A stretch of 64,000 nucleotides of DNA from NCBI RefSeq assembly GCF_001697185.1, contig NZ_CP014224.1:3208501-3272500 (forward strand), written 5' to 3'. The notes under the pieces were generated by a model. The model was not told the origin of the DNA and ran no database searches. It worked only from the letters and a program-made list of their open reading frames with translations. The stretch is from Wenyingzhuangia fucanilytica. GTDB taxonomy: Bacteria; Bacteroidota; Bacteroidia; Flavobacteriales; Flavobacteriaceae. A program made the position numbers and the translations under genes. Every line of letters starts with the position of its first letter. Positions within the stretch are counted from its first letter, which is position 1. Shown piece by piece: positions 1 to 8,318 of the stretch.

Positions 1-42
1 TGATTTATCTGCAATTGTCGTAACTAAATCTGCTTTCGTCAT
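1..42 (-). CDS. HU-family DNA-binding protein, N-terminal 14 residues (cut by window edge)
   Basis: The reverse strand starts ATG and reads MTKADLVTTIADKS before the window ends. This matches the usual N-terminus of Bacteroidota HU/IHF-type histone-like proteins, which bind and bend DNA in the nucleoid. A TATATTTG -7 box lies about 40 bases upstream at 83-90, which supports this start. The rest of the gene is outside the window, so the exact paralogue cannot be told. Confidence 0.75.
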   Translation of the reverse strand, partial: MTKADLVTTIADKS

Positions 43-82
43 TTCTTATTAATTTATTGTTTCTAGAAAAAAATTGAGGACG

Positions 83-90
83 CAAATATA
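83..90 (-). promoter_or_regulatory. -7 promoter box for the HU gene
   Basis: The reverse strand reads TATATTTG followed by CG, a perfect match to the Bacteroidota -7 consensus TAnnTTTG. It implies a leader of about 35 bases. No clean -33 TTTG was seen. Confidence 0.6.
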
Positions 91-146
91 GGATAATTAA
101 TTAATTCTAAAAAGATTAACCATCAATTTTTAATAGAAGTTTTATG

Positions 147-154
147 TAAGTTTG
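147..154 (+). promoter_or_regulatory. -7 promoter box for mutY
   Basis: TAAGTTTG matches TAnnTTTG and lies 20 bases before the mutY ATG. It would start a transcript that may run through the mutY-ssb-gldE-gldD genes. Confidence 0.5.
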
Positions 155-173
155 CATTCCTAAGAACAAAGAT

Positions 174-1214
174 ATGAAATTTTATAAGATACTGGAAATG
201 TGGTATTTAAACAACAAGAGAGATTTGCCTTGGCGAAATTCTTCTAATCCGTATTTTATTTGGCTCTCAGAAATTATATTACAACAAACCAGAATTCAGC
301 AAGGTTTGGACTATTACAAGGTATTTATAGAGCACTATCCTACTGTTCAAGACTTAGCAAATGCAAGCGAAGATGAAGTCTTAAAAGATTGGCAAGGATT
401 AGGCTATTACTCTAGAGCAAGAAACCTACATTTTTCTGCTCAATATATATGTAACGAATTAAATGGTGTTTTTCCATCAACCTATAAAGAATTATTAAAA
501 CTAAAAGGAGTTGGAGATTATACAGCATCGGCAATTGCCTCGATTTGTTTTAACGAAAAAACCGCTGTAGTAGATGGTAACGTTTATAGAGTACTCTCTA
601 GATACTTTAATATAAACACACCCATCAACTCACCAAAAGGGATTAAATATTTTAAAGAACTAGCTCAAGAACTTATTAAAGACGCCAATCCAAAAGATTA
701 TAATCAAGCTATTATGGATTTTGGGTCTATGGTGTGCAAACCTGCAAACCCAACCTGCGATACTTGTGTTTTAGCAGATGGCTGTATTGCTAAAGCCAAA
801 AATCTTATTAATGATTTGCCTGTAAAAGAGAAAAAGCTAAAAGTTAAAAACAAGTTTTTTAACTTTATAGTTATAGATAATGGTGATTTTACTGTCATTG
901 AAAAAAGAACGGGTAATGGAATTTGGAAAAACCTATATCAATTTCCTTTAATCGAAACAGATAAGCCTGTAGATGACCAAGCTTTAATTGAAGATCCTTT
1001 TTTTAAAAATAACTATACCAAAAATCCCGAATTAACCCTATACAACCCAGAACCATGGGTTCACAAATTAACACATCAACACCTACATACTCATTTTTGG
1101 ATTTTAAACACAAATTCTATTGATAATTTTGAAACTACTCCTTGGAGTAATATTGATGATTTTGCGGTTCCTAAACTGATACACAATTTCTTGGAAGAGT
1201 ATAATAGCAAATAA
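174..1214 (+). CDS. mutY: A/G-specific adenine glycosylase MutY
   Basis: Base-excision repair glycosylase that removes adenine mispaired with 8-oxoguanine. The HhH-GPD fold is clear: the catalytic Glu is in SEIILQQTR (Glu33), the helix-hairpin-helix is LKGVGDYTASA (about 110-120), and the catalytic Asp is in VVDGNVYR (Asp134). Four cysteines (188, 195, 198, 204) have the C-x6-C-x2-C-x5-C spacing of the [4Fe-4S] cluster. The C-terminal third is the NUDIX-like 8-oxoG recognition domain, ending with the typical HQHLHTHFW stretch. Its 346 residues are normal for the family. The order mutY-ssb-gldE-gldD is conserved in Flavobacteriia. Confidence 0.95.
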   Translation: MKFYKILEMWYLNNKRDLPWRNSSNPYFIWLSEIILQQTRIQQGLDYYKVFIEHYPTVQDLANASEDEVLKDWQGLGYYSRARNLHFSAQYICNELNGVFPSTYKELLKLKGVGDYTASAIASICFNEKTAVVDGNVYRVLSRYFNINTPINSPKGIKYFKELAQELIKDANPKDYNQAIMDFGSMVCKPANPTCDTCVLADGCIAKAKNLINDLPVKEKKLKVKNKFFNFIVIDNGDFTVIEKRTGNGIWKNLYQFPLIETDKPVDDQALIEDPFFKNNYTKNPELTLYNPEPWVHKLTHQHLHTHFWILNTNSIDNFETTPWSNIDDFAVPKLIHNFLEEYNSK

Positions 1215-1222
1215 ATTTTCGT

Positions 1223-1230
1223 TATTTTTG
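1223..1230 (+). promoter_or_regulatory. -7 promoter box for ssb
   Basis: TATTTTTG in the 33-base gap between mutY and ssb fits TAnnTTTG, so ssb probably has its own promoter besides read-through from mutY. Confidence 0.45.
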
Positions 1231-1247
1231 ATTGAAAGATTATAATT

Positions 1248-1655
1248 ATGGCTGGTACTTTAAACAAGGTGATGCTTATAGGTCACTTAGGAGACAATGT
1301 TAAAACTCACTATTTTGATGGAGGTGGTTGCGTAGCTAGATTTCCATTAGCCACCAACGAAACTTACACCAACAAAACTACTGGTGAAAAAACTACAACA
1401 ACTGAATGGCATAATATTGTAGTTAGAAATAAATTAGCCGAAATTTGCGAGAAATTTTTAACCAAAGGAGATAAAGTTTATTGCGAAGGAAAAATTAAGA
1501 CTAGAGAATGGGAATTAGAAGGGGTAAAAAAATACACTACCGAAATTCACGTTGTTGAAATGAATTTTTTATCTTCAAAGAACGAAAATAAACACGATAA
1601 TTCTGCTCCAGGAAAATCAGAACCTGGACAAATTATTGACGATTTACCATTTTAA
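1248..1655 (+). CDS. ssb: Single-stranded DNA-binding protein SSB
   Basis: Coats single-stranded DNA in replication, recombination and repair. The first 110 residues form the OB fold (NKVMLIGHLG, FPLATNE, TEWHNIVV, GDKVYCEGKI). A short polar linker follows, then the acidic tip DDLPF that docks partner proteins. At 135 residues it is slightly short but normal for Flavobacteriia, which often carry more than one SSB. It sits between mutY and gldE on the same strand. Confidence 0.93.
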   Translation: MAGTLNKVMLIGHLGDNVKTHYFDGGGCVARFPLATNETYTNKTTGEKTTTTEWHNIVVRNKLAEICEKFLTKGDKVYCEGKIKTREWELEGVKKYTTEIHVVEMNFLSSKNENKHDNSAPGKSEPGQIIDDLPF

Positions 1656-1669
1656 AAACCCACAGAACA

Positions 1670-2980
1670 TTGCCTGAGCCCATATACGATACCGGAATAC
1701 CAATAAACACAATTATAGATTGCCTTATTACTTTAGGCTTATTAATCTGCTCTGCATTAATCTCTGGATCTGAAGTTGCATTCTTCTCTTTAACCAAATC
1801 AGAATTAGACCATTTAGAAAGTTTAGATAATGGTAACGCGAAAAAGTTATCCAAACTAATTTCTAAACCCAAAAGACTTCTGGCAAATATTTTAGTTGCT
1901 AACAATGCCATTAATATTTTAATTGTTTTGCTTTTTGCAAGTCTTGGAGAAGTGTTTTTTAGCGATTTAACCTACAAATTAAACCTTATACTTTTTAAAG
2001 TAAACATCCGATTCTTGATAGAAGTAGTACTTATTACATTTATCATTTTAATTTTTGGAGAGGTTTTACCTAAAATTTACGCAACTAGAAATGCTAAAGA
2101 ATTTGCACTTTTAATGAGCCCTGTACTTCTTTTATTAGACAAAGTTTTTATCTTATTAACTGGTCCTTTAACTGGAATTTCTAATATTATAGAAAAAAGA
2201 TTAAGAAGTAGTAAAAGTAATTTTTCTGTGGATGATTTATCTCAAGCACTAGAGCTTACCTCCGAAGAGGAAACTACTGCAGAACAAAAAAATATTCTCG
2301 AAGGAATTGTAAATTTTGGAAACACAGAAACGGTGCAAATTATGAATCCTAGAATGGATATATGCGCTATTTCTAAAAAAGCAAGTTTTATAGAAGTTTT
2401 AGAAATTATTTCAGACAAAGGTTTTTCTAGAAATCCTGTATACGACAATAATATTGATGAAATTATAGGGGTATTATACACAAAAGATTTACTCCCTCAT
2501 TTACATAAAAAAACATTTAACTGGATTCCACTTATTAGAGAACCCTTTTTTGTTCCCGAAAATAAAAAACTTGATGACCTGCTAATCGATTTTCAAGAGC
2601 GTAAAAACCACTTAGCCATTGTCGTTGATGAATATGGTGGAACTAGCGGATTGGTTACCTTAGAAGATGTTATTGAAGAGATTGTTGGAGATATTAGCGA
2701 TGAATTTGATGAAGTAGATTTATCTTATTCCAAAATTGATGAAAAAAATTATGTTTTTGATGGTAAAATAAACCTTAAAGATTTTTGCAAAGTTTTAGAA
2801 CTTGATGAAATTTCTTTTGAAAAGGACAAAGGAGAATCTGAAACTTTAGCAGGGTTATTGCTTGAATTGTCTGGTAGATTCCCAAGAAAATTTGAGAAAA
2901 TTGACTATCAAAACCTTACGTTTACTGTAGAAGCTATAGATCGTAAACGAATCAAACAAATAAAAGTAGCCATTGCCTAA
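1670..2980 (+). CDS. gldE: Gliding motility-associated membrane protein GldE (CNNM/CorC-type)
   Basis: Hemolysin C/CorC-like membrane protein. In Flavobacterium johnsoniae GldE is linked to gliding and is thought to support GldD. An N-terminal CNNM (DUF21) domain has about four membrane segments (residues 15-180), with SGSEVAFFSLTKSEL and LVANNAINILIVLL. A tandem CBS pair follows (about 200-330; MNPRMDI, VDEYGGTSGLVTLEDVIEEIVGDI), then a C-terminal CorC/HlyC domain. The start is a TTG 15 bases after the ssb stop, a choice supported by the conserved PEP near the N-terminus. gldD follows after 13 bases. Confidence 0.9.
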   Translation: MPEPIYDTGIPINTIIDCLITLGLLICSALISGSEVAFFSLTKSELDHLESLDNGNAKKLSKLISKPKRLLANILVANNAINILIVLLFASLGEVFFSDLTYKLNLILFKVNIRFLIEVVLITFIILIFGEVLPKIYATRNAKEFALLMSPVLLLLDKVFILLTGPLTGISNIIEKRLRSSKSNFSVDDLSQALELTSEEETTAEQKNILEGIVNFGNTETVQIMNPRMDICAISKKASFIEVLEIISDKGFSRNPVYDNNIDEIIGVLYTKDLLPHLHKKTFNWIPLIREPFFVPENKKLDDLLIDFQERKNHLAIVVDEYGGTSGLVTLEDVIEEIVGDISDEFDEVDLSYSKIDEKNYVFDGKINLKDFCKVLELDEISFEKDKGESETLAGLLLELSGRFPRKFEKIDYQNLTFTVEAIDRKRIKQIKVAIA

Positions 2981-2993
2981 AAGCACTTTTTAA

Positions 2994-3548
2994 ATGAGAA
3001 TATTTTCAGCTTTCCTTAGTTTTTCATTACTCCTTATGAGTTGTGAGCAAGATGTTATGCCAAAACCAAATGCATATTTAAAACTAAGCTACCCCAAAGC
3101 AAATTATCAAAAAAGCAATATTCAACTTCCTTATCATTTTCAATATTCTAATCAAGCCATTTTAAGTCGTCAATATCAATTTTGGTCAGATTTACACTAC
3201 CCTAAATTAAATGCTGATATTAATATGACCTATCAAAAAGTTGAAAACAACTTAACGCAACTGATGACTGATGCTGAAAAACTAACCTATAAACACGCTT
3301 TAAAAGCAGATCATATTGAAATGCATCCATACGAAAACGCTAACAAAAAAGTATATGCTAAATTATTTGAGGTTTCTGGAAATGCAGCTTCTAGTATTCA
3401 ATTCCAAGCCACAGACTCTACCAAACACTTTTTAAGTGGAGCCTTATATTTTGATGCACGACCAAATTACGACTCAATTTTACCCGCAATTGATTATATA
3501 AAGAAAGATATTGAAAAACTAATTGAAACCTTAGAGTGGAAAAATTAA
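2994..3548 (+). CDS. gldD: Gliding motility lipoprotein GldD
   Basis: Small lipoprotein required for gliding in F. johnsoniae. A short signal peptide ends in a lipobox (LLMSC, Cys17), and the conserved PKPNAYLKLSYP motif of GldD follows at about 23-34. Its length of 184 residues is typical. It comes directly after gldE, as in other gliding Bacteroidota. The stop codon overlaps that of the convergent heme A synthase gene in a shared TTAA. Confidence 0.92.
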   Translation: MRIFSAFLSFSLLLMSCEQDVMPKPNAYLKLSYPKANYQKSNIQLPYHFQYSNQAILSRQYQFWSDLHYPKLNADINMTYQKVENNLTQLMTDAEKLTYKHALKADHIEMHPYENANKKVYAKLFEVSGNAASSIQFQATDSTKHFLSGALYFDARPNYDSILPAIDYIKKDIEKLIETLEWKN

Positions 3549-4576
3549 GATGAAAATCTTTTTAATCTAAGAGAAGTAAAAAGCATATAAAGCAACACTC
3601 CAAACAACATTGCTCCTGTTAACAAATGTACCGCTTGAGTTCCAAAAGGGAAATTTACGTAGTACATTAATACTCCAGAAAGAGCCTCAAACAACAACAA
3701 AAACACCACATACTTAACCCCTCTAAATCCTAAATTGTATTTCTGATTTACCCAATATAAAAGTGCGTTAACCACAATAATAGCAATGGTAAATGACCTA
3801 TGGAAATAAAACTTAAAACTAGGGTTTAGCAATCTAAATTCTTTTTGCTCAAAACCAAATAACTTTACTTGCTCATCTACATATTGTCTTACCTGCGTTC
3901 CTAATAAAATTTGACCAATCATCATGATTAACGAAATGATTAACAACACATGAAAAGTTTTATTGTATTTATTACTAAATGATGGTGTTGCCTCTAATAA
4001 AAACTTAGCTCGTAATAACAAACCTATAATCAACAGACCTCCAATCATATGTAAAGTAATAATATATGGAGTTAAAAAACTATCGACTACTACTTTACCT
4101 AACCAAGCCTCAAACAACATTCCTAAAAAGGCAATATATACCAAAGGAGCTACTCCTCTTCTTTTATTAGAACCAAAAGTTACAGTCCATAACAAAGCCA
4201 AAAACACAAAACCAGAAAGCACAGATGCCAACCTATTTATATATTCGGTATAAGTATGATATACATTAAACTTAGCATACTCATGCTTTTTATATGCTGA
4301 CCAATTTTCTGGGTTAAATTGAGATGAAGTAGTTAAACTAGTATTTGCCACAAAAAGCGCATCATTATGAATAATGATATACCCTTTTTTAAAAGGTGTA
4401 TTAGGTTTCCAAGTTAATTGTTCTTCTGAAGTTGGTGGAATATAATGACCAAAACATTTAGGCCAATCCGGACATCCCATTCCTGACCCAGTCATTCTAA
4501 CCACAGAACCTGCTAAAAAAATTAAATAAACAGATACTATGGCAATATTTAATGTTTTGGATAAACTCAACTTCAT
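3545..4576 (-). CDS. ctaA: Heme A synthase (COX15/CtaA family)
   Basis: Integral membrane enzyme that oxidises the heme O methyl group to make heme A for cytochrome c oxidase. About eight hydrophobic segments are visible. The N-terminal GSGMGCPDWPKC loop carries the conserved cysteine pair, and HTYTEYINRL and HMIGG contain conserved His/Glu residues of the heme sites. The large first loop is of the Bacteroidota type. It ends in a 4-base overlap with gldD. A cysteine-rich HMA lipoprotein lies 76 bases upstream on the same strand, which hints at a shared role in metal supply to the oxidase (inference). Confidence 0.9.
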   Translation of the reverse strand: MKLSLSKTLNIAIVSVYLIFLAGSVVRMTGSGMGCPDWPKCFGHYIPPTSEEQLTWKPNTPFKKGYIIIHNDALFVANTSLTTSSQFNPENWSAYKKHEYAKFNVYHTYTEYINRLASVLSGFVFLALLWTVTFGSNKRRGVAPLVYIAFLGMLFEAWLGKVVVDSFLTPYIITLHMIGGLLIIGLLLRAKFLLEATPSFSNKYNKTFHVLLIISLIMMIGQILLGTQVRQYVDEQVKLFGFEQKEFRLLNPSFKFYFHRSFTIAIIVVNALLYWVNQKYNLGFRGVKYVVFLLLFEALSGVLMYYVNFPFGTQAVHLLTGAMLFGVLLYMLFTSLRLKRFSS

Positions 4577-4652
4577 TTATTAGGCATTACAACTTTTATG
4601 ACTTTACTTGGCAACAAAAATCATTCCTTTACATAGCAATACAAGGAAAATT

Positions 4653-5255
4653 TTATTTACTCTCAGTTGAGCAACAAGGTTTTTCGCAACCAGGTTTACA
4701 AGTTTCATTTTTAGTAGAACTCTTTGCACATGTTTCACCTTCTTTATGCTCACATTTTTCTGCACAAGCTTTAGAACATTCTTTAGCTTTATCTGTAGCG
4801 CAACAAGATTCTTTTTTAGTACTGCATTTTTCGCAAACCTCTCCTACTTTATGACCACACTTTTCTGCACAAGCTTGTGTACACTCCTTTACTTCTTTAT
4901 TGGCACAACATGATTTTCCTGCACTTGCAGTATAAGTTTTACCATCCAATAATCCATTAATAGTACTTATGATACTAGCCTCTGAAGTTTTATTAGAATC
5001 AAAAGTAAAAGTTCCTTTTTTAGCTTCAAAATCTACCTTAGACTCTGTAACTCCCTCTATTTTAGAAATTTTAGATTCAATAGTTTTAGCACAACCTATT
5101 TCGCAAGTCATCCCTTCAATATCTATTGAAGCTGTTTGCATTTTTACAGGTAAATCTATTTGTTGTTCAGCGCTTTTTTTATCAGATGGTTTACATGCTG
5201 ATAATGTAATGAATGCTAAGAAAGCAATACATAAGTATTTTGTTGTTATTTTCAT
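4653..5255 (-). CDS. Lipoprotein with HMA metal-binding domain and cysteine-rich tail
   Basis: A lipobox (LSAC, Cys21) marks a lipoprotein. Residues about 40-108 form a heavy-metal-associated (HMA) domain, but the usual GMTCxxC is GMTCEIGC, with Cys51 and Cys55 spaced C-x3-C. This variant is common in Bacteroidota. Residues about 115-200 hold 17 cysteines in two imperfect repeats of about 30 residues built on ECxxACAEKCxHKxGExC, followed by a CKPGCEKPCC end that resembles a metallothionein. It probably binds copper or another soft metal outside the cytoplasm, and the next gene downstream is heme A synthase. The tail function is inferred. Confidence 0.7.
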   Translation of the reverse strand: MKITTKYLCIAFLAFITLSACKPSDKKSAEQQIDLPVKMQTASIDIEGMTCEIGCAKTIESKISKIEGVTESKVDFEAKKGTFTFDSNKTSEASIISTINGLLDGKTYTASAGKSCCANKEVKECTQACAEKCGHKVGEVCEKCSTKKESCCATDKAKECSKACAEKCEHKEGETCAKSSTKNETCKPGCEKPCCSTESK

Positions 5256-5312
5256 TTTATTAGGGTTTTCTTTACAAAGTAAGCCAAAGGTACAAAAGTT
5301 TACAAACCCTTG

Positions 5313-5984
5313 CTATTCAAAATCAGAGATACTTACCTCCTGATTTAAAGAGATAGATCTCACATTATAAACAATTTCTTTATTCTTAATAATGCTTCTA
5401 TAAGTAACAGGGAATTTAATTCCTTTTACTTCTTTGTAATCTATATAATAAGTCTCTTGTAAAATCTTTTGTCCACCAATTAACTTGATATTGCTTCCTT
5501 TTAACTTTAAACCAGATAATACATCGTAATAAATTCGCTTTTCTCCAACACCTAAAACATTGCAGATTCTACCCATTACTTCTTTCTTTCCTAAAAAAAC
5601 AGCTTTTTTTAAATAGTAAAACTCAGGAAAAATTGATATCTGACCTATTTTATTATAAATCTCAGATTTAGTGTAGCTTTTTTTTACCTTTCCTATTATT
5701 TCGTATCCCGTTTCACCATTAAAAACTTTCTTAGACAAAAACTTTCCGTTCTTATTTATAATGATAGATTTTAAATTAGGTCTTTGTTGTTTGTTATAAA
5801 TAGTAAAGTCCTCTCCATTGATTTGCATTTCAGAAACAGAGTAAAAAGTATTTACCTGATCTATCATCTCTATTCCTCCAATAGAATTAAAATAGGCGTC
5901 AATAACATCTTTAACACTGGTTTGTGCAGACAACATTACTGGAAAACAACAGCTTAAAAATAATATTTTAAAAATACTTTTCAA
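5313..5984 (-). CDS. Secreted protein of unknown function, LolA-like appearance
   Basis: A TTG start at 5984 gives a compact signal peptide (MKSIFKILFLSCCFPVMLSAQ), with cleavage expected after SAQ. Upstream ATGs would add an unlikely N-terminus, and the one at 6110 would run through the rplU promoter. The mature part begins DVIDAYFNSIGGIEMIDQV and has a beta-rich pattern, seen in Bacteroidota proteins resembling outer-membrane lipoprotein carriers. No catalytic motif is visible. It is divergent from rplU. Function unknown. Confidence 0.55.
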   Translation of the reverse strand: MKSIFKILFLSCCFPVMLSAQTSVKDVIDAYFNSIGGIEMIDQVNTFYSVSEMQINGEDFTIYNKQQRPNLKSIIINKNGKFLSKKVFNGETGYEIIGKVKKSYTKSEIYNKIGQISIFPEFYYLKKAVFLGKKEVMGRICNVLGVGEKRIYYDVLSGLKLKGSNIKLIGGQKILQETYYIDYKEVKGIKFPVTYRSIIKNKEIVYNVRSISLNQEVSISDFE

Positions 5985-6084
5985 CAAATACAATGGTTTA
6001 TAGCTATCTGTAAATATATAAAAACCAGCATAATAAAGATTAAAAAAATATTTTTTTAGTTGCATTTTGTTGAAAAATAAAATG

Positions 6085-6092
6085 TATATTTG
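6085..6092 (+). promoter_or_regulatory. -7 promoter box for rplU-rpmA
   Basis: TATATTTG followed by CG matches TAnnTTTG, and a TTTTG sits about 15 bases upstream. It shows that rplU begins at the ATG at 6130, not at an upstream in-frame codon. Confidence 0.65.
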
Positions 6093-6129
6093 CGTCCATT
6101 TTATTAACAAGCATTTTAAATATTTAAGT

Positions 6130-6441
6130 ATGTACGCAATTGTAGAGATAGCAGGGCAGCAGTTTAAAGTAGCGCAAGATCAAAAAGTATACGTTCACCG
6201 TTTACAAAACGAAGAAGGAGAGTCAGTTTCTTTTGACAACGTTTTATTAGTAGACAACAATGGTGATGTTACTATTGGCGCCCCAGCTATAGAAGGAGCT
6301 TCAGTAAAAGCTAAAGTTTTAGGTCACTTAAAAGGTGATAAAGTAATCGTTTTCAAGAAGAAAAGAAGAAAAGGTTACAAAAAGAAAAACGGACACCGTC
6401 AGTATTTAACTGAAATCCAAATTGAAGCTATCAACGCTTAA
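6130..6441 (+). CDS. rplU: 50S ribosomal protein L21
   Basis: Large-subunit ribosomal protein. MYAIVEIAGQQFKV at the N-terminus and KKKRRKGYKKKNGHRQ near the C-terminus are diagnostic of L21, and the 103 residues are normal. The start follows the -7 box at 6085 and agrees with family alignments. It forms an operon with rpmA 58 bases downstream, as in nearly all bacteria. Confidence 0.97.
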   Translation: MYAIVEIAGQQFKVAQDQKVYVHRLQNEEGESVSFDNVLLVDNNGDVTIGAPAIEGASVKAKVLGHLKGDKVIVFKKKRRKGYKKKNGHRQYLTEIQIEAINA

Positions 6442-6499
6442 TTTGAGTGTCTAATTTAAATTATTAAAGAAAAAAATAACCTTATAAAAACACAATATT

Positions 6500-6760
6500 A
6501 TGGCTCATAAGAAAGGTGTCGGAAGTTCGAAGAACGGTAGAGAATCAGAATCGAAACGATTAGGTGTAAAGATCTTTGGTGGACAAGCTGCTTTAGCTGG
6601 TAACATCATAGTACGTCAAAGAGGTACTACTCACAACCCAGGTGAAAATGTTTACATGGGAAAAGATCATACTTTACATGCAAAAGTTGATGGAATCGTA
6701 GAATTCCAAAAGAAAAGAGACAACAAATCTTATGTTTCTATTACTCCTATAGAGGCTTAA
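6500..6760 (+). CDS. rpmA: 50S ribosomal protein L27
   Basis: Large-subunit protein whose N-terminus reaches the peptidyl-transferase centre. It starts [16 protein letters not shown] and has the family signature [15 protein letters not shown]. There is no N-terminal extension of the kind cleaved in Firmicutes. It is the second gene of rplU-rpmA and is followed by a strong terminator. Confidence 0.97.
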   Translation: MAHKKGVGSSKNGRESESKRLGVKIFGGQAALAGNIIVRQRGTTHNPGENVYMGKDHTLHAKVDGIVEFQKKRDNKSYVSITPIEA

Positions 6761-6781
6761 TAAAACAAAGATTTAACTTAT

Positions 6782-6819
6782 AAAAAACCGAATACAATTT
6801 ATTTTGTATTCGGTTTTTT
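6782..6819 (+). terminator. Rho-independent terminator of rplU-rpmA
   Basis: Perfect 16-base arms (AAAAAACCGAATACAA and its complement) end in a T run, 21 bases after the rpmA stop. Confidence 0.9.
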
Positions 6820-6863
6820 ATTTTACTTAATTTACATCTCATGCAAGAGAGAATCTATGGTAT

Positions 6864-6899
6864 AAAAAAAGCTTCATAATTTCTTATGAAGCTTTTTTT
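6864..6899 (-). terminator. Rho-independent terminator of the suf operon
   Basis: Perfect 16-base arms (AAAAAAAGCTTCATAA and its complement) lie just past the sufD stop on the reverse strand. It can act in both directions. It shows that sufS and sufE are not co-transcribed here. Confidence 0.85.
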
Positions 6900-6920
6900 A
6901 TATTTTGGATAATCAGTTTT

Positions 6921-8225
6921 TTAGATTTCGTCAAAACGGATATTTACTCCTAATTTATCAGCCATTAACTGGTTAATCTTACGCTTTAAAGCAGGAATCT
7001 TTACCTCTTTAATAGCATCAGAACAGAAAGCAAACATTAATAATGCTTCTGCCTCAACCTTAGGAATTCCTCTTTGTTGCATGTAAAATAAAGCAGATTT
7101 ATCTAACTGCCCAATTGTACATCCGTGAGAACATTTTACATCATCTGCAAAAATTTCTAACTGAGGTTTAGAGTTAATTGTTGCTGTATCAGAAATCAAC
7201 ACAGAATCGTTTTGTTGATATGCATTAATTCTTTGAGCAGCTTGATCTACAATTACTTTACCATTAAAAACTCCTGTAGATTTACCTCCGTAAATTCCTT
7301 TGTAAGTTTCATTAGACTGGCAATCTGGTGATTTATGATCTACTAAAGTATGATTATCTACCAACTGATCTCCTTCTAAAATAGTAACACCATTTAAGAT
7401 AGAATCGCAACCAGGTCCATTTTGAGAGAACGACAAGTTATTTCTAGTAATATTACCGCCAAAAGAAAAAGTATATACAGAAGCAACTGTATCTCTTTCT
7501 TGAGCCACAAAAGTTGCATCAACTAAAGAAGCATCATTTTTATCATTCTGAATTTTATACAAATCAAAAATTCCATTCTGACCTACAAAAACTTCAGTTA
7601 CTACATTGTTAAAAGTAGCTACATCTGCTAAAGATTGATGACGTTCAATAAACTTAACTTGAGCATTTTTTCCTACAATAATTAAGTTTCTAGGTTGTAA
7701 CAACATTGCAGTTGTTTCTCCAGAAGCTAAATAAACCAACTCTACAGGCTTAGAAACAACTTTGCTTTTAGATACTTCAATAACGACTCCTTCGTTTGTA
7801 AAAGCAGTGTTTAAATCCGTTAAACTAGTTTTTCCTTTAGCTAAGCTATTGTATTTGTTTTTGAAAATATCTTCATAAGCAGCATCTTCTATTGCTTCTG
7901 ACAATAATTTTACAGAAACCTCATCAATAGTATCAGATAATGAAGCATTAAAAACACCATCAACAAAAACCATTTTATAAGAATCTAACCCCTCTACCAA
8001 ATAAGGAGCAATGGTTTCTGCAGTTACAGATGTTGCTTGTGCAGACTCAATTCCGTATTCGTTTTTTAAGATACTTCTTAAGCTTGTGTATTTCCACTCC
8101 TCATCTTTGGTTGTTGGAAAACCTTTTTGAGAAAACGCTTCAAAAGCTTCTTTTTTATAATTTTCTACAGTTACGTTCTTAGCTGTTCCCTTAAACGCTT
8201 CTGCCAATTTATTTTGTAAACTCAT
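6921..8225 (-). CDS. sufD: Fe-S cluster assembly protein SufD
   Basis: Part of the SufBC2D scaffold that builds Fe-S clusters in the cytoplasm. The C-terminal half has the family core with SPDCQSNETYKGIYGGKSTGVFNGK and CSHGCTIGQLD (conserved Cys and His), followed by a C-terminal helical bundle. Its 434 residues are normal. It is the last gene of the operon. The 93-base gap to sufC is filled by an AAGTT-rich imperfect palindrome. Confidence 0.95.
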   Translation of the reverse strand: MSLQNKLAEAFKGTAKNVTVENYKKEAFEAFSQKGFPTTKDEEWKYTSLRSILKNEYGIESAQATSVTAETIAPYLVEGLDSYKMVFVDGVFNASLSDTIDEVSVKLLSEAIEDAAYEDIFKNKYNSLAKGKTSLTDLNTAFTNEGVVIEVSKSKVVSKPVELVYLASGETTAMLLQPRNLIIVGKNAQVKFIERHQSLADVATFNNVVTEVFVGQNGIFDLYKIQNDKNDASLVDATFVAQERDTVASVYTFSFGGNITRNNLSFSQNGPGCDSILNGVTILEGDQLVDNHTLVDHKSPDCQSNETYKGIYGGKSTGVFNGKVIVDQAAQRINAYQQNDSVLISDTATINSKPQLEIFADDVKCSHGCTIGQLDKSALFYMQQRGIPKVEAEALLMFAFCSDAIKEVKIPALKRKINQLMADKLGVNIRFDEI

Positions 8226-8233
8226 ATTGTTTA

Positions 8234-8313
8234 GTTTATAAAGTTGAAAGTTAAAAAGTAGAAAAGTAGAAAAGTAGGACTTTAATATCTTTGTACTTTA
8301 TGAACTTTATAAC
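8234..8313. repeat. AAGTT-rich imperfect palindrome between sufC and sufD
   Basis: The left arm (8234-8258) and the complement of the right arm (8289-8313) both read GTT(T)ATAAAGTT...AAAG. Between them lie three copies of the 8-base unit (G/A)AAAAGTA. The same AAGTT vocabulary flanks the four-helix-bundle gene in this operon, so this may be an empty copy of the same element (inference). Confidence 0.55.
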
Positions 8314-8318
8314 ACATC

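Noticed and set aside
8250-8278. (G)AAAAGTA triple as the start of a CRISPR-like array
   Set aside because: The units are 8 bases long with no spacers and are part of a short palindrome.
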